Shown here: in pieces, positions 14,511-16,493 of the stretch
Position numbering within the stretch: position 1 is the first letter of the stretch
Layout of the letters: every line of letters starts with the position of its first letter
Assembly (NCBI GenBank): GCA_011048855.1
Contig: DSCZ01000236.1
Span: forward strand, 1 to 16,493
Direction of reading: 5' to 3'
Source: Desulfobacteraceae bacterium
GTDB taxonomy: Bacteria > Desulfobacterota > DSM-4660 > Desulfatiglandales > Desulfatiglandaceae
DNA length: 16,493 bases
Made by a program: the position numbers and the translations under genes
Notes under the pieces: model-generated
Seen by the model: only the letters and a program-made list of their open reading frames with translations
Database searches by the model: none
Told to the model about the DNA's origin: nothing

Positions 14511-15083
14511 TTATTCAACCAGTATCGGGTACCTGAAACAATCGACTGTGTGGTCGTTCACCATTCCGACCGCCTGCATGAATGCATAGCATATTGTCGG
14601 CCCCACAAAGCGGAAACCTCTTTGCTTAAGATCTCTGCCAAGCGCAATCGAAGATTCGTCAAAAGGTGGAATCTCTTTATAACTTTTACGATGATGCTGG
14701 ACAGGCCGCCCGTCCACGAAGCGCCACAGGTATGCGTCGAAGGACCCGAATTTTTGCTGAACCTCGAGAAACGCTTCAGCGTTTGAAACGGCCGCCTGGA
14801 CTTTCTTTCTGTTCCGTATAATTCCGGGGTCCCGCAACAGAGAAGCGATTTTGCTTTCATCGTAACCAGCCACCACGGCCGGTTCAAAGCCGTCAAAAAC
14901 CTTCCGGTAGTGCTCCCTCTTGCAAAGTACCGTTTCCCAGCTAAGACCGGACTGGGCGCCTTCAAGAACGAGAAATTCGAACAGGATCCGATCGTCATGG
15001 CAGGGAACCCCCCACTCCTGGTCATGATAAAGGATCGCGAGTTCGCTCTTGGCCCAAACACATCGATTCAAATCCGAACACAT
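14511..15083 (-). CDS. tag: DNA-3-methyladenine glycosylase I
   Basis: 190-residue base-excision repair enzyme that removes 3-methyladenine from DNA. The sequence follows E. coli Tag closely: RCVWAKSELAILYHDQEWG at the start, LEGAQSGLSWETVL (40-53), DPGIIRNRKK (85-94), and RGFRFVGPTICYAFMQAVG (155-173). The zinc-snap ligands Cys8, His20, His178 and Cys182 (MVNDHTVDCF) are all present, as is Glu41 in LEG of the base-binding pocket. It is full length for the family. The ribosome binding site is weak (CAGGG). It starts 30 nt after the DUF169 gene, so it is probably translated from the same transcript. No alkylation-response regulator is visible. Confidence 0.96.
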   Translation of the reverse strand: MCSDLNRCVWAKSELAILYHDQEWGVPCHDDRILFEFLVLEGAQSGLSWETVLCKREHYRKVFDGFEPAVVAGYDESKIASLLRDPGIIRNRKKVQAAVSNAEAFLEVQQKFGSFDAYLWRFVDGRPVQHHRKSYKEIPPFDESSIALGRDLKQRGFRFVGPTICYAFMQAVGMVNDHTVDCFRYPILVE

Positions 15084-15113
15084 AGAGATAAAGCCCTGCG
15101 GAATTAAAGACTG

Positions 15114-15950
15114 TCAGTCTTCCTCGCCCCATATTTTCCTGCTTCTCGATATCTTTTTCCTGACGATTTCCCATGTGTGTGTCTTGAGGAAAGAATCTTC
15201 GAATCGATCCAGCATGTCCAGAAACATGCCGTATGGCACTGTGAAGCTGAGTTCGTCGGTTTTGAAAAATTTTCGTGCAGACGGATCCCATCCTCCCAGC
15301 ACCGCCTTGTTTTCCCCTGCCCTGAGAAATTTCATGGGCCAGGTGATCAGGTTGGTGCAGGCCGCTCCCCACGGGGATACAACCACTTCCGGATCATTCG
15401 TTACAAACGACGCGAGCTGATGAAGCCCGCAGAGGCTTTCCGGCCGGGTAAAAAACGCCACCAGTTCAGGTTGTTCACCCCCGGTAAACCGGCTGATCGG
15501 CTTGACCACGCAATACTTCTCCCGGGCGGTCGGCGGATCGATGTAATCGAAAATTTTACCCAGCGCTTCCGGAGACTCACAGTAGAGTTCTCCTTCCATC
15601 TGACCGGGAACACCGCTTGAAACGTAGTGGATTATCGTATTCGTCTGGGGCTTCATAAAACCGAGGAAGAAGGCTCCCCCCGGACAACCGAACCGGGCAC
15701 TGTCAAAAACAGCAGGGACCTTTTTTTTTCTCGCTCTCCAGATGTTGCCTATGACGCATGAAAAATTCGAAAATATCGTCTGCCAGTCGATTTGGTTTGC
15801 AGCTTCTTTCTCCCTGGTAGGAAGATCGAGAGGCTTCGGGGAGATACTCTCAGCGGGCGCCTCATCGGTGTAATAGACTCCCATCGGCTCCTCCGGGAGT
15901 CCGAGAACGTCCAGGAAGTTCTTCATCTTTTGAACCATGTCAGCATTCAT
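15114..15950 (-). CDS. DUF169-family protein of unknown function
   Basis: 278-residue protein matching the DUF169 pattern: an N-terminal helix with EEPMGVYYTDEAP (20-32), then FSCVIGNIWRARKKK (63-77), FGCPGGAFFLGF (87-98) and a segment with PESLCGLHQLASF. Two conserved cysteines, Cys65 and Cys89, and a third in the Leu-Cys-Gly segment suggest metal or cofactor binding, but the function of the family is not established. There is no signal peptide or membrane span. The start at 15950 is chosen because a near-ideal GGAGGTGA (15953-15960) precedes it; the frame is open 6 codons further. It lies 36 nt behind the iron-sulfur flavoprotein gene and 30 nt before tag. The best-supported functional hint is the redox neighbour upstream. 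Confidence 0.88.
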   Translation of the reverse strand: MNADMVQKMKNFLDVLGLPEEPMGVYYTDEAPAESISPKPLDLPTREKEAANQIDWQTIFSNFSCVIGNIWRARKKKVPAVFDSARFGCPGGAFFLGFMKPQTNTIIHYVSSGVPGQMEGELYCESPEALGKIFDYIDPPTAREKYCVVKPISRFTGGEQPELVAFFTRPESLCGLHQLASFVTNDPEVVVSPWGAACTNLITWPMKFLRAGENKAVLGGWDPSARKFFKTDELSFTVPYGMFLDMLDRFEDSFLKTHTWEIVRKKISRSRKIWGEED

Positions 15951-15986
15951 TTTCACCTCCATTACCAAAATATTTGTCTCCCTAAA

Positions 15987-16493
15987 TCAAACAAGCAACT
16001 TCCCAAAATCAAAGCCCAGGTTTTCGGCGTCAGCCAAAACTTCATCCTTTTCTTTAATTTTCCCGCGGTCAAAAATCCCGTACACCGGAATTTCTCCGAA
16101 AATTTCGTATCCCAGCGCTTGCAGTGGATAACGCATAGCATCCAGGGTAAAGCCCATATCACCAGTGTTTTTCTGCTCGCAAACAGCCCCCAGAACCGCC
16201 TTTCGATTCTGACCGGCCAGCCTGCTGTGCCAACTCCGCGGTCGATTGTCATCAAAATTAAAAAAACAATAAAGTCGGTCTATAAACGCTTTCATCCAGG
16301 ATGTGATGTTATAGTTGTGAGCGGGGGAGACAAGAACCAGGCCCCGAGCTTCAAGTATGTAAGGGTAGACCAGAGACATTCCGTCGGTCAACCCGGTGCA
16401 GATTCCATCCTTTCGGCATTTTTCACATCCGATACACCCCTGATAACGAATGTCCCGTAACTGAATCACCTCTGTGTCGATGTTGCTTTTAAC
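15987..16493 (-). CDS. Iron-sulfur flavoprotein / NADPH-dependent FMN reductase-like (5' end missing)
   Basis: 168 residues of a flavodoxin-fold protein whose N-terminus lies beyond the right edge of the window. The frame is open to 16493; only the first ~30 residues (the usual GSPR phosphate loop) should be missing. Counting from the window edge, Cys20, Cys23, Cys26 and Cys32 form the spacing CX2CX2CX5C in QGCIGCEKCRKDGIC, the compact cysteine motif of Isf-type iron-sulfur flavoproteins, which bind FMN and a 4Fe-4S cluster. SPAHNYNITSWMKAFIDRLY is the flavin-loop and helix typical of the FMN-reductase family. These are electron-transfer proteins of anaerobes. An internal GTG at 16469 is not the real start. 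DUF169 follows 36 nt later in the same direction. Confidence 0.88.
   Translation of the reverse strand, partial: VKSNIDTEVIQLRDIRYQGCIGCEKCRKDGICTGLTDGMSLVYPYILEARGLVLVSPAHNYNITSWMKAFIDRLYCFFNFDDNRPRSWHSRLAGQNRKAVLGAVCEQKNTGDMGFTLDAMRYPLQALGYEIFGEIPVYGIFDRGKIKEKDEVLADAENLGFDFGKLLV

Noticed and set aside
15792..16460. 222-codon plus-strand frame over the DUF169 and flavoprotein genes
   Set aside because: Both minus-strand genes have clear family motifs and ribosome binding sites; the plus-strand frame has neither.

Overview
The window looks like chromosomal DNA from a free-living Gram-negative anaerobe. My best guess is Desulfobacterota (former Deltaproteobacteria, Syntrophobacterales/Desulfobacterales-like). 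The reasons are the mixed gene repertoire (xerC-hslV-hslU, an EF-G-like GTPase, a plant/trypanosome-type phosphofructokinase, DUF169, an iron-sulfur flavoprotein), the moderate GC content and the many dispersed palindromic intergenic repeats. The lineage is inferred from gene families and was not tested by phylogeny. No rRNA, tRNA or CRISPR array is visible.

Layout. (1) 1-1961, minus strand: xerC, hslV and the start of hslU, the same order as codV-codW-codX in Bacillus. HslV carries an unusually long N-terminal propeptide. (2) 2210-6962, plus strand: EF-G-like GTPase with an altered G3 motif, a MogA/MoaB-type molybdopterin enzyme, a secreted parvulin-type prolyl isomerase, and an ornithine carbamoyltransferase. 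(3) 7029-8444, minus strand: pyruvate kinase, convergent with argF. The 66-nt gap between the two stop codons is filled exactly by one copy of a repeat whose second, inverted copy ends a 264-bp element upstream of pyk. (4) 8881-10838, plus strand: phosphofructokinase and a small class II aldolase. Together with pyk they form a small carbohydrate cluster. (5) 10843-13604: an accessory-looking stretch with a vapBC toxin-antitoxin pair and an AT-richer tandem ABC ATPase (ModF-like), bounded by members of one repeat family. The ABC gene runs through a 226-bp repeat and so gains about 120 foreign residues. (6) 13639-16493, minus strand: iron-sulfur flavoprotein (partial), DUF169 protein, 3-methyladenine DNA glycosylase I and a fumarylacetoacetase-family enzyme, closely spaced like an operon.

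The housekeeping genes look intact and ordinary. The unusual signal is in the repeats. There are two unrelated families: a CCATCCGG hairpin family (three solo copies plus the right end of the 226-bp element) and a family with ATCCACCATC ends (a 264-bp full-length-looking copy and a 70-bp end copy). They sit against stop codons, between divergent or convergent genes, and in one case inside the end of a coding frame. They look like non-autonomous mobile or REP-like elements. No transposase is present in the window, so the mobilising enzyme would have to be elsewhere in the genome.
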